From: Clostridium sp. DL-VIII
GTDB lineage: Bacteria; Bacillota; Clostridia; Clostridiales; Clostridiaceae
Length of the DNA stretch: 64,000 nucleotides
NCBI RefSeq assembly: GCF_000230835.1
Contig: NZ_CM001240.1
Coordinates: 1,186,501 to 1,250,500, forward strand
Direction of reading: 5' to 3'
Shown here: piece by piece, positions 53,174 to 63,499 of the stretch
Numbering within the stretch: position 1 is the first letter of the stretch
Layout of the letters: each line of letters opens with the position of its first letter
Made by a program: the position numbers and the translations under genes
The notes under the pieces: generated by a model
The model's input: the letters and a program-made list of their open reading frames with translations, nothing else
Told to the model about the DNA's origin: nothing
The model's database searches: none

Positions 53174-54211
53174 ATGGAATACATAAATGAAATTAATATA
53201 AATGAAGCAATAATTCACATATTAGATAGTAATGGGGAAGAACCTATTTTAAACGAATATAGTTTAGAATTAGATGAAGACATATATGCATTTTTATATA
53301 AGCATGTAGAAAAGTGTTTAAAGGATGATGAACTTAAATATGGAAGATTTAATTATGAAAGAAATATAGTAAAAGAAGTTGTACAAAATTATTTAAAGGG
53401 TATAGATAATGATTTAGTTAATGTATCAAAAGAATTGGCGAGTCAATTATTTTTGATAATGAAGACTAATGTGAATATTCCATCTGGGGATTTAATCATA
53501 ACATCAATAACAACTGATCAAGGTCCAATGGTTGGAATACTTAAAATGGATTATGTTAAAAATTTTACTCATGAAGTTCAGTTTATTGATGAAAAAATAG
53601 GAATAGGAATAGTGCCACAGCTAGCAGGTCTTCCAGGTAGTGGGCAAAAGATTCAAAAAGCTGCATTTATTAAGCCTATTAAAGATACTGATAGATACAA
53701 TCTGATGATTTTGGATAAGCAAAGAAGCGGTAAAGAAGATGAATATGGAGCAAACTATTTTATAAATACATTTTTAGGTGCCAATATAGTTACAAATGAG
53801 AGAGATATGACGAAAACTTTTGTAAAGGCAGCTGAAAACTGGACTAGAAAAAATATTACAGAAGATGCAGGAAAGGCAGAAGAGATTAGAACAGCCATTA
53901 AAGCTAAGCTTAAAGAAGAAGACACAATAAATATTGATGACTTTTCAGCAGAGTTATTTAATGAACAGCCCGAAGTAAAAGAGGGATTTTCAAGTTATAT
54001 AAAGCAACAAGGGCTAAATGAAGAAGTAGCAGTCGATAAGACCTGGGTTGAGAAAAAATTAAAAAGAGTCAGACTTAATATTGATAAGCAAATTGATTTG
54101 TACATAAATGAAAACACTTATCATGATTCAAGTAAATTTGAAATACAAAGAAATGGCGATGGAACAATAAATTTAATAGTGAAAAATGTAATTAATTATA
54201 TTGAAAAATAA
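53174..54211 (+). CDS. Nucleoid-associated protein (NdpA/YejK family)
   Basis: About 345 aa, matching the PF04245 family of nucleoid-associated proteins. IIHILDSNGEEPILNEYSLEL is near the N-terminus; GPMVGILKMDYVKNFTHEV and YGANYFINTFLGA are in the middle. Family members bind DNA or occur in defence and accessory loci, with little known in Firmicutes. A TTG at 53156 precedes GGATGGTG. ATG 53174 (MEYINEININEAI) is chosen. Not obviously linked to its neighbours. Confidence 0.8.
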   Translation: MEYINEININEAIIHILDSNGEEPILNEYSLELDEDIYAFLYKHVEKCLKDDELKYGRFNYERNIVKEVVQNYLKGIDNDLVNVSKELASQLFLIMKTNVNIPSGDLIITSITTDQGPMVGILKMDYVKNFTHEVQFIDEKIGIGIVPQLAGLPGSGQKIQKAAFIKPIKDTDRYNLMILDKQRSGKEDEYGANYFINTFLGANIVTNERDMTKTFVKAAENWTRKNITEDAGKAEEIRTAIKAKLKEEDTINIDDFSAELFNEQPEVKEGFSSYIKQQGLNEEVAVDKTWVEKKLKRVRLNIDKQIDLYINENTYHDSSKFEIQRNGDGTINLIVKNVINYIEK

Positions 54212-54227
54212 TTATATGTTACATAAT

Positions 54228-54267
54228 AATAAAACTTTAGTCTATTTAGTGAGGCTAGAGTTTTATT
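54228..54267. terminator. Bidirectional terminator between the NdpA and AraC genes
   Basis: AATAAAACTTTAGTC (54228-54242) pairs with GGCTAGAGTTTTATT (54253-54267) through 15 bp including two wobbles. It overlaps the stop of the AraC-family gene. Confidence 0.6.
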
Positions 54268-55045
54268 TATACTTTTTTCTATAATTAGAAGGAGTGATTT
54301 TTAAATTTTTCATAAATACTCGACTAAGGTAAAAGCCATTATCATAGCCACATTTGGAAGCAATACATTCTAGTGTGTCATCTGTTCTTAGCAATAATAC
54401 CTGAGCTCTTCTTAAGCGTAGAGAAGTCACATATTCTATTGGAGTCGTCCCAATACATTTCTTAAATCTTCTTGTGAATTGTACAGAACTAAGTCCTAAT
54501 GAATCAGATAAATCTTTAATTTTAATTGAATTATAAGCATTTTTATTTAGATATTTAAGAGAGTAATTTATAAGTTCATCTTGAACGAAGTTCTTAGGAA
54601 AATTACCGAATTGTGTCTCTATATAATAAAGTTTAATAATGTCACTTATTAATGAGTTTTTCCATTGATTTAGCTCTTTATTATTGTTATGACAAAATAG
54701 CTTTAAGTAATAATATGTATTATTAAGTCTTTTTAGATCAGAGACCGATATTTTACCAACAGGAAAAGAGCTTACATCATCTTGATTATGTATTGAAAAA
54801 TTTATGAAGTGAAAAGTCAACTCATTTATAACCTTTCTTTTGAAAATCATGCCAGGAGGGCAAATAATAATATCTCCAAACTTCCCCAATCCTTTATGAG
54901 ATGAGATTTCAAAATCACATTCACCATCTTCAATAGCATATAACACCCAATTAGAATCTATATCTTCATCCAGTAAAAAATGCTCTTTCTTATCCCAGAA
55001 AATATGTTGATTAATAGTTATATTTAAATTATTTAACGCAAACAT
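54263..55045 (-). CDS. AraC-family transcriptional regulator
   Basis: 260 aa with an N-terminal cupin-like sensing half (about residues 1-140, including FGDIIICPPGMIFKRK) and a C-terminal double helix-turn-helix (about 160-258) with IKDLSDSLGLSSVQFTRRFK and YDNGFYLSRVFMKNLKITPS. It is divergent from the FAD oxidoreductase / MFS gene pair, its likely target. GGGGGGA precedes ATG 55045. Confidence 0.9.
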   Translation of the reverse strand: MFALNNLNITINQHIFWDKKEHFLLDEDIDSNWVLYAIEDGECDFEISSHKGLGKFGDIIICPPGMIFKRKVINELTFHFINFSIHNQDDVSSFPVGKISVSDLKRLNNTYYYLKLFCHNNNKELNQWKNSLISDIIKLYYIETQFGNFPKNFVQDELINYSLKYLNKNAYNSIKIKDLSDSLGLSSVQFTRRFKKCIGTTPIEYVTSLRLRRAQVLLLRTDDTLECIASKCGYDNGFYLSRVFMKNLKITPSNYRKKYK

Positions 55046-55101
55046 TTTGTAAATCCCCCCTAAAGAACAAAAAAGTATATAGAAATTATAAAGAAATAAA
55101 G

Positions 55102-55328
55102 TTAAAATGTAAACATTTTAATTTTGATTTATATTATTTAGTTAAATTAAGAAAAGTTCTAGTTCCTATATGAAATAAAGTATATGGAAATGATATGTTA
55201 GTGAATTCAAAAAATAAGCGTGTTGATATATTATAGAAATATAATCAGTGAGGATGAGATAAGAAAAATAATGTATAATCTTGTTTAATGCTGGTTATGG
55301 AGAACTATACAATGCATTGTAAACATTT
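55102..55328. promoter_or_regulatory. Repeated TGTAAACATTT motifs in the AraC / FAD-oxidoreductase divergent region
   Basis: TTAAAATGT (55102-55110), AA and ACATTTTAA (55113-55121) form a perfect 9-bp inverted repeat. Its core TGTAAACATTT recurs at 55318-55328, 58 nt before the FAD oxidoreductase gene. These are candidate regulator sites. They also loosely resemble degenerate catabolite-response elements. The remaining 341-bp region shows no gene. Confidence 0.45.
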
Positions 55329-55386
55329 AAATAAAAGTTAGTTAAAGCATAAAAGTAAATTAATCTGTCTATAAAGGGAGCGCGTT

Positions 55387-57624
55387 ATGGATTACAAAAA
55401 TGTAAAAAAAGATATAACTATAATAGGAGGCGGATTAGCAGGTGTATGTGCTGCAATTTCTGCTGCTAGAAATGGAAAAACTGTCTCACTAATTCAAAAT
55501 CGTAGCGTTTTAGGTGGAAACTCTAGTAGTGAAATTCGTGTATGGGTTTGTGGAGCAACTAAGCATGGTATTAATAGATATGCTAGGGAAACAGGAATCA
55601 TGGGAGAATTGTTCTTAGAAAATCAATATCGAAATCCAGATGGGAATTCCTATATATGGGATTTATTGCTACTAGAGAAAGTAAAGGATGAAGAAAATAT
55701 TTCATTATTTTTAAATACAGAAGTGTCAGAGTTGGATGTAGTTGAGGTGGAAAGAGAAAATGAAATAAAATCTGTAATAGGATGGACTGTTGGATCAGAA
55801 ATAAAGACTAAATTTGAAAGCGATATATATTTGGATTGTTCAGGGGATGGCTTAGTTGGGGCATTGGCAGGAGCTAAATATAATATTGGAAGAGAATCAC
55901 GCCATGAGTTTAATGAGTTATTAGCACCTGAAAAGGCTGATAAGATTTTATTAGGAAGCACTATATTATTTTACACTAAAGATGTTGGACACACAGTTAG
56001 ATTTGTACCGCCTAATTTTGCAAAAGATATTAGTAAAACTAGTATTCCTAAAAATAGAGTTATAAAATGCAGCGATTCTGGATGTTGTTATTGGTGGATA
56101 GAACTAGGGGGAGAAATAGATATTGTTAAAAATAATGAAATCATAAGGGATGAATTATGGGCATTAGTTTATGGAATATGGGATTATATAAAAAATTCAG
56201 GAAATTATGATGCTGATAATCTAACATTGGAATGGGTTGGATCAATACCAGGTAAGAGAGAGTACAGAAGATTTATTGGAGATTATGTCTTAAATCAAAA
56301 TGATATTATTAATCAGACTGAATTTGAGGATAGGATTGCATTTGGCGGATGGTCAATTGATCTTCATCCTGAAAAGGGAATATATGAAGAAAGTAGTGGC
56401 TCAAGAAATATACAAGCAGATGGCATTTTTCACATTCCATTCCGTTCCACTTATTCTGTAAACGTATCAAATCTGATGTTTGCCGGAAGAAATATTAGTG
56501 CATCACATATAGCTTTTGGAGCAACTAGGGTTATGGCTACTTGTGCAACTATAGGTGAAGCAGTTGGAGCAGCAGCAGTCCTATGCGTTGATAAGAAAAT
56601 CAAACCAAGAGATGTGTATAAGAAATATATCACGAAATTACAGCAAATGTTATTAAAACAGGATGGATCTATTATAGGAATAAAAAATCAGGATGAAGAG
56701 GATAAAGCTCAATTTTCATCGGTAAAAGCATCTGGTTATCTAAAAAAAATAGAAATCAATAATTCAGAAGCTGAGTATAATTTGATTACTGATATTGGTA
56801 TATTATTTCCAATCGAAGGAGAGATAGATGATATAGAAATATTAGTTTCAAGTTTAGAAGAAACTAATTTGGAAGTCGAACTTTGGAATACAGGCAGGGC
56901 TGAAAACTATATCCCTAAGAGTCTTGAAAAGAGTGCGAAGATAAGGTTACAACAAGGAAAAAATCAATGGATTAAAACTGGTTTAGACTTAAAATCAGAA
57001 ATAGGGAAAAATATATTTTTAATTGTAAGAGCTAATGATAAAGTATCAGTACATTTATCTTATAAACCATTAACAGGAGTACTTTCCTTTACTAAAAAAG
57101 CAATAGAAAATACAAATTTAGATGATTATATAGGAGCAAACCCAATTGTTGAATGGTCAATGAAGGATATGGTTAGAAAAGAATTTTGCTTTAAGATTAA
57201 TGGGGAAACAGATATATATTCTCCTGATAAAATCATAGATGGTTATCTAAGACCTTATGGGGGTTCACATATGTGGGTATCTGATGAAATAAGAGATAGT
57301 AATCAATGGATTGAGCTTGATTGGGAAAATAATATCGAAATTAATGAAATTCATATTACTTTTAATGACGATGTAAATGAAGATCTTATAAATCTTCATC
57401 ATCACTACACTGATTTTTCGGTGATACCTGAGTTAGTAAAAGATTATAAGATTGATATATGGGAAGATAATCAATGGAAAACTATTATAGTTAAAAAAGA
57501 TAACCGTAAGAGAAAACAAATATTTAAGGATTTAAAGGGAATTTCAACAAATAAATTGAGAATTATTATTGAATCCACAAATGGCAGTCAAAGGGCTGAA
57601 CTTGTAGAAGTAAGAGTTTATTGA
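55387..57624 (+). CDS. FAD-dependent oxidoreductase with C-terminal discoidin-like domain
   Basis: 745 aa. The N-terminal FAD-binding Rossmann GGGLAGVCAAISAARNG (about residues 13-29) is followed by LGGNSSSEIRVWVCGA and the second flavin-site block LMFAGRNISASHIAFGATRV (about 360-380), typical of the FAD_oxidored (PF12831) group. Residues about 600-745 look like a coagulation factor 5/8 (discoidin) fold: IDGYLRP, QWIELDWE and a C-terminal RAELVEVRVY. There is no signal peptide, so it is cytoplasmic. The substrate is unknown. It is coupled to a hexuronate-type MFS transporter and an AraC regulator, so oxidation of an imported sugar acid or glycoside is a reasonable guess. AAAGGGAGCG precedes ATG 55387. 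Confidence 0.82.
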   Translation: MDYKNVKKDITIIGGGLAGVCAAISAARNGKTVSLIQNRSVLGGNSSSEIRVWVCGATKHGINRYARETGIMGELFLENQYRNPDGNSYIWDLLLLEKVKDEENISLFLNTEVSELDVVEVERENEIKSVIGWTVGSEIKTKFESDIYLDCSGDGLVGALAGAKYNIGRESRHEFNELLAPEKADKILLGSTILFYTKDVGHTVRFVPPNFAKDISKTSIPKNRVIKCSDSGCCYWWIELGGEIDIVKNNEIIRDELWALVYGIWDYIKNSGNYDADNLTLEWVGSIPGKREYRRFIGDYVLNQNDIINQTEFEDRIAFGGWSIDLHPEKGIYEESSGSRNIQADGIFHIPFRSTYSVNVSNLMFAGRNISASHIAFGATRVMATCATIGEAVGAAAVLCVDKKIKPRDVYKKYITKLQQMLLKQDGSIIGIKNQDEEDKAQFSSVKASGYLKKIEINNSEAEYNLITDIGILFPIEGEIDDIEILVSSLEETNLEVELWNTGRAENYIPKSLEKSAKIRLQQGKNQWIKTGLDLKSEIGKNIFLIVRANDKVSVHLSYKPLTGVLSFTKKAIENTNLDDYIGANPIVEWSMKDMVRKEFCFKINGETDIYSPDKIIDGYLRPYGGSHMWVSDEIRDSNQWIELDWENNIEINEIHITFNDDVNEDLINLHHHYTDFSVIPELVKDYKIDIWEDNQWKTIIVKKDNRKRKQIFKDLKGISTNKLRIIIESTNGSQRAELVEVRVY

Positions 57625-57660
57625 CAAAATAACTTACTCACATATAAGGAGGAATAGAAT

Positions 57661-58977
57661 ATGAATATTAACGGAAATCATGAAATTAATGGGGTTCAAG
57701 AGAAACCTACTAAAATCAGGTACTTTGTATTAGCTTTAATATTTATGAATATAGTAATAAACTACATGGATCGTTCTAATATATCTGTAGCAGCATCACA
57801 TATGTCAAAAGATTTACAATTATCAACTGTTCAAATGGGATTAATATTTTCAGCATTTGGCTGGGTATATGCAGCATTACAAATACCTAGTGGATATTTA
57901 GTTGATAAATTTAAACCACGTGCTGTATATGCCTGCAGCTTATTTATATGGTCACTGGCTACATTATTGCAAAGCCTTGTTGGTGGTTTCGGTTCATTAT
58001 TAGGATTACGTTTATCTATAGGATGCTTTGAAGCACCAGTAATGCCAGCTAGCAATAAAGTTGCGTCGAGCTGGTTTCCAACAAATGAACGCGCATCTGC
58101 CATTGCAATATATTCATCAGCACAATTTGTTGGATTAGCGTTTGTAAGTCCATTGTTATTTATACTAGAAGATAAGTTCGGGTGGAAATTTTTGTTTATA
58201 CTAACAGGAGTAGTGGGCATAGCATGGTCTATAGTGTGGTATGCTTTATATAGAGATCCAAACAAAAGTAAACGTATAAATGATGCTGAATTAAATTATA
58301 TAAAAGATGGAGGGGCCATAATAGAGGCAGATGCAAGTTTAACTTCTGTTAAACCTAAAACACAATTTAAATTTAGTGATTTAAAGATGATGTTTTCTAA
58401 TAGAAAGTTGATAGGAATATATATTGGACAATTTACTATATCATCAACATTTTGGTTTTTCTTAACTTGGTTCCCAACTTATCTTGTAGAATACAGACAT
58501 TTAAGTTTTATAAAATCTGGTTTTGTATCATCAGTCCCATATTTAGCAGCATTTTGCGGAGTTTTAGTTTCAGGCTTTGTATCAGATAATCTTATAAAAA
58601 GAGGGGTTTCTATGGGCGTAGCAAGAAAAACTCCGATAATAATAGGGTTATTATTAACAACTACTATAATAGGAGCTAATTTTGTTGACAGTACTCCATT
58701 AATAGTAATGTTTATGGCTATAGCATTCTTTGGAAATGGACTAGCTACTATTACCTGGGTGTTTGTATCATTATTAGCACCTAAAAATTTAGTGGGTTTA
58801 GCTGGTGGTGTATTTAATTGTACAGGAGCCTTATCCTCAATAGTAATTCCAATTGTTATTGGTATAATTGTATCAGGCGGAAACTTTACCCCAGCAATAG
58901 CATTGATAGGAATTTTAGCATTAATAGGTGCGTTGTCCTATATATTTATTGTTGGAAAAATAGAAGAAGAAAACTAA
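57661..58977 (+). CDS. MFS transporter, anion:cation symporter (hexuronate/glucarate-like)
   Basis: 438 aa with 12 predicted helices. NYMDRSNISVAA near residue 38 and GCFEAPVMPASNKVASSWFP near residue 122 are signatures of the ACS family (ExuT, GudP, GarP). It probably imports a sugar acid by proton symport. It is 36 nt downstream of the FAD oxidoreductase gene with AAGGAGG before ATG 57661, so the two form one operon and probably one pathway. Confidence 0.88.
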   Translation: MNINGNHEINGVQEKPTKIRYFVLALIFMNIVINYMDRSNISVAASHMSKDLQLSTVQMGLIFSAFGWVYAALQIPSGYLVDKFKPRAVYACSLFIWSLATLLQSLVGGFGSLLGLRLSIGCFEAPVMPASNKVASSWFPTNERASAIAIYSSAQFVGLAFVSPLLFILEDKFGWKFLFILTGVVGIAWSIVWYALYRDPNKSKRINDAELNYIKDGGAIIEADASLTSVKPKTQFKFSDLKMMFSNRKLIGIYIGQFTISSTFWFFLTWFPTYLVEYRHLSFIKSGFVSSVPYLAAFCGVLVSGFVSDNLIKRGVSMGVARKTPIIIGLLLTTTIIGANFVDSTPLIVMFMAIAFFGNGLATITWVFVSLLAPKNLVGLAGGVFNCTGALSSIVIPIVIGIIVSGGNFTPAIALIGILALIGALSYIFIVGKIEEEN

Positions 58978-59014
58978 ATTAAAAAAGTATATTTATAAAA
59001 TTAACTCAAGATAA

Positions 59015-59054
59015 AAGTTAATGCTTTAATATTATTGCATTAGCTTTTTTTATT
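59015..59054 (+). terminator. Intrinsic terminator after the MFS gene
   Basis: AAGTTAATGC (59015-59024) pairs with GCATTAGCTT (59037-59046, one G-T), followed by a T-run. The rest of the 358-bp gap holds a TTGACA at about 59235 without a convincing -10, and no gene. Confidence 0.75.
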
Positions 59055-59335
59055 ATTATTTGTAGATTTGAACGAAAATTTATATATATATATAAGTTCT
59101 AAATAATATGATTCATTCTTTATAGAGCTACTTGGTTAGTAATAACTGAACTGAGAGGTTAAATTAGATATTTATGAACTAATTTTTTTAGAACCTATAT
59201 AATAAATACAATTTTAAATAACTTTATATTTAAATTGACACATGTTATATCGATTTTGCGGAATAATATTCTAGAAGCTATTTAAAGCATTAGTAAACAC
59301 GAAGTTTTAGATGCATAAAAGTGGAGGGAAATATT

Positions 59336-60808
59336 ATGAAGAAAAAATATAATGGATTATCTGCCTGGCAGATTACAATGATGGCACTTGGAAGCATTAT
59401 AGGAGGGTCATTTTTTCTTGGCTCATCTGTGGCTATAAATGCAGCAGGGCCTGCTATTATAATATCGTACATATTAGGAGGATTCATGGTGTATTTTATA
59501 TTATACGCTTTATCGGAAATGACTGTGGCTAATCCTGATTCAGGATCTTTCAGAACTTTTGCAACCCAAGCTTTTGGACCAGGAATGGGATTTGTTGTAG
59601 GCTGGGTTTATTGGGTTGGAATGATACTTTCAATGTCTAGTGAGGCTACAGCTGTGTCCATTTTGTTACAGGAATGGATTCCAAGCATATCAATAGCCAT
59701 TGGTGGTACTATTATAATAATAGGTGTAACGTTGCTCAATCTTTTAGGGGCAGACAAATTAAGTAAGCTCACAAGTGGACTTTCTGCAATAAAATTAATA
59801 ACTATAATTTCTTTCATAATTATATCATTATTATTAGTTACAGGAATAATTTCAGGAAGAGCAGCTGTTGGGGCAGGAGAATTAATGCGTGAACCTCTAA
59901 TACCAGGGGGAACAGGAGGCATTGCCGGAAGCATGCTCATAGTTGTTTTTGCTTATGCGGGGTTTGAAATAATTGGGCTCGCAGCTTCAGAAGCATATAA
60001 TCCTAAGGAAACAATTCCTAAAGCAATTAATTATACGGTCATAACTCTTGTTGGTTTATATATACTTTATATTGCGGCATTACTACCATTAATTCCCACT
60101 TCGGAGCTTAATGAAGACATAAGTCCCATGGTAGCAGCACTTAATAGATGGGGAATTACATGGGTAGGTAATATTATAAATTTGGTACTTATTACAGCTA
60201 TACTTTCTGCATCTCTTGCATCTATGTTTGGAATCGCAAGAATGCTAAGATCTCTTGCAGATGAAGGAGATGCTCCGAAGTGGTTGAAAGATAAAGGAGA
60301 TATTCCTTATAAGGCAATATTAGTTTCAGGTTTTTCTATGCTTTTAGGTTTAGGCTTTGGATTATTATTCCCTAGAATATACCTATTCTTAATAAGCTCT
60401 GGTGGATTTGCATTACTGTTTACCTATGCAGTAATTATGGCAACTCATATACGCTTCCGTAAAAGAAATGGATGTCCGCCAGATGGAAAGTGCCAAATGC
60501 CTGGGTATCCATACACATCTTGGATCGGTCTAATAAGTATGATAATTGTTATTTTTAGTATGCCTCTTATTCCTGATCAGGCTCCAGCACTTATAGTGGG
60601 ATTGCTAATGGTAGCATTTTTTTCATTAATTTATATGGGAATGAATTTCTTAAATAATTCGACTAAAAATACATACATGAAGATAAATAATAGAAAATAT
60701 AAATCTAAGTTTTCAACAGAATTTTCGGAAGAGTTAATGGATGGTAATCATGAAGAAAAGAGTAGCAAAACATGTAAAGAAGAATGTGATACCTGCAATA
60801 AGAAGTAA
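59336..60808 (+). CDS. Amino acid permease (APC superfamily)
   Basis: 490 aa with about 12 membrane helices. The opening LSAWQITMMALGSIIGGSFFLG is a classical APC first helix, followed by a conserved glycine-rich turn and FAYAGFEIIGLAASEAYNP (about residue 205), typical of amino acid-polyamine-cation permeases. The C-terminal cytoplasmic tail ends in a Cys-rich stretch (CKEECDTCNKK), unusual and possibly metal- or redox-sensitive. ATG 59336 follows GGAGGG. The ATG at 59321 overlaps that site. The substrate is unknown. Confidence 0.88.
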   Translation: MKKKYNGLSAWQITMMALGSIIGGSFFLGSSVAINAAGPAIIISYILGGFMVYFILYALSEMTVANPDSGSFRTFATQAFGPGMGFVVGWVYWVGMILSMSSEATAVSILLQEWIPSISIAIGGTIIIIGVTLLNLLGADKLSKLTSGLSAIKLITIISFIIISLLLVTGIISGRAAVGAGELMREPLIPGGTGGIAGSMLIVVFAYAGFEIIGLAASEAYNPKETIPKAINYTVITLVGLYILYIAALLPLIPTSELNEDISPMVAALNRWGITWVGNIINLVLITAILSASLASMFGIARMLRSLADEGDAPKWLKDKGDIPYKAILVSGFSMLLGLGFGLLFPRIYLFLISSGGFALLFTYAVIMATHIRFRKRNGCPPDGKCQMPGYPYTSWIGLISMIIVIFSMPLIPDQAPALIVGLLMVAFFSLIYMGMNFLNNSTKNTYMKINNRKYKSKFSTEFSEELMDGNHEEKSSKTCKEECDTCNKK

Positions 60809-60863
60809 TTTTAAATAAAATCTAAATTTATAAAGTAATATATTTTTAGAATTATAAATACTT

Positions 60864-60974
60864 AAAAATGGGACTGTAAAATTAAGAAAATCACTCATAA
60901 TACATTGTATTGAAATTTGAAAATCTAATTAAATGTATTGTAGTTTTTCTTCTTTATATAATAGTCCTATTTTT
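60864..60974. terminator. Nested hairpin between the permease and GntR genes
   Basis: AAAAATGGGACT (60864-60875) pairs with AGTCCTATTTTT (60963-60974). Inside, AATACATT (60899-60906) pairs with AATGTATT (60932-60939). It could end both converging transcripts. Confidence 0.5.
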
Positions 60975-61042
60975 CTTCCATAAGTAAGAAGTATATTAAT
61001 TTTTAGAAAATATTATTATTTAAACACAGCAAGGCTTGAATT

Positions 61043-61732
61043 CTATCGTCTGCAGTAATATTGGAGTTTATTCTCTCGCGTTGTACTTATAGAATACTCA
61101 TATATTCGTTTATTAGTTAAATAACCTATGTTTTCAATTTGCATAACAATAGATTCATTAGGTAAATCTAATAACTGACTTTTATATTCATTTAATTTAA
61201 CAGGACTCACAGTTCTAATACCATGGCTTATTTTATAATCATATTGAGATTCAATATAAGAAAGAAGACTTGCCGTACAATCCATAGCAGTAAGATTAGG
61301 AAATAGAGAATAAGGCATATAAATTTCCTCCATATGAATAGGACGTGAGTCTATATAGCGGACTCTTTTTATAAGCCAAACCTTAGAAGTTTGTTCAATT
61401 TGGAGCAATTCACTAAGTTTAGCCGAAGCTTTAATTAATTCAAATTCTTTAACCTCTGATTTAATATTTTCTGAATTAAAATAATCTGATAGAGAAGATA
61501 AAAAAAGAATACTATTATTATAATGAGTGATATCACTGACAAAGGTTGAACCATCATCAGTTTTAAATAAATATCCTCGCTCAATTAAGTGTCCAATTGC
61601 CTTTCTTACGGTGTGCCTATTACATTCATATTTGATTGATAATTGGGTTTCAGAAGGAATACGAGAGGCTATTTCAATTTTTCTTGATGTAATCTTTTCT
61701 ATTAAGTCATTAATAATATAATCGCTTTTCAA
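61043..61732 (-). CDS. GntR/HutC-family transcriptional regulator
   Basis: About 229 aa with a winged helix (IPSETQLSIKYECNRHTVRKAIGHLIE) and a UTRA domain (VWLIKRVRYIDSRPIHMEEIYMP). The divergent GH1 gene is the likely target, with an operator-like palindrome between them. GGAGG lies just before TTG 61732 (KSDYIINDLIE). The longer frame from ATG 61771 would begin with a hydrophobic stretch unlike the family, so TTG is preferred. Confidence 0.85.
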   Translation of the reverse strand: MKSDYIINDLIEKITSRKIEIASRIPSETQLSIKYECNRHTVRKAIGHLIERGYLFKTDDGSTFVSDITHYNNSILFLSSLSDYFNSENIKSEVKEFELIKASAKLSELLQIEQTSKVWLIKRVRYIDSRPIHMEEIYMPYSLFPNLTAMDCTASLLSYIESQYDYKISHGIRTVSPVKLNEYKSQLLDLPNESIVMQIENIGYLTNKRIYEYSISTTRENKLQYYCRR

Positions 61733-61792
61733 TTTTAACCTCCAAATAATAAGCTTAATAATTAAAAACATTATAACATAGCTTCAAAATTT

Positions 61793-61806
61793 CTTGTATA
61801 GACAGG
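61793..61806. promoter_or_regulatory. Candidate GntR operator in the divergent region
   Basis: CTTGTATAGACAGG is a partial palindrome (C-TGT-TA-ACA-G) of the kind bound by HutC/TreR-type GntR regulators. It lies 60 bp from the GntR start codon and 73 bp from the GH1 start codon. Confidence 0.45.
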
Positions 61807-61861
61807 TAATGAAAGTTGAATTTAGTGAGTTTACAATTAATATAAGATTTAGATTTTGTGA

Positions 61862-63250
<1,389 letters not shown>

Positions 63251-63277
63251 AAATACGTATATAAAATAGATTCATAG

Positions 63278-63310
63278 CTTGCAACATATATTTTTGATAT
63301 ATGTTGCAAG
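63278..63310 (+). terminator. Hairpin after the GH1 gene
   Basis: CTTGCAACATATA (63278-63290) pairs perfectly with TATATGTTGCAAG (63298-63310). There is no T-run, so it is either a weak terminator or an mRNA 3' hairpin. Confidence 0.55.
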
Positions 63311-63387
63311 TTACAATATATATATTAAAGCAATGTATTGGACAGTGATGACTATATATAGTTCTTCATAAATAAACAACTCATAAA

Positions 63388-63432
63388 TTTAGCTTATATT
63401 ATATAATAATTATTTATTTAAGCTAAACTTTT
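63388..63432. terminator. Terminator-like hairpin before the flavodoxin-family gene
   Basis: TTTAGCTTA (63388-63396) pairs with TAAGCTAAA (63419-63427), followed by CTTTTT. It could back up termination of the GH1 transcript. Confidence 0.5.
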
Positions 63433-63499
63433 TGTGTATGTTATTTCGATAAGCTACAACATAAGTCTAAGTTTAAAGCTGGATAACCATAGTTTTATC

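Noticed and set aside
52106..54211. Defence-island reading of the NdpA-family gene
   Set aside because: Neighbours are sugar permeases and regulators. No nuclease, restriction, toxin-antitoxin or other defence gene is nearby.
57831..58265. 144-codon open frame on the minus strand inside the hexuronate-type MFS gene
   Set aside because: Antisense to conserved MFS motifs; composition is that of a reversed membrane protein, without a start signal.
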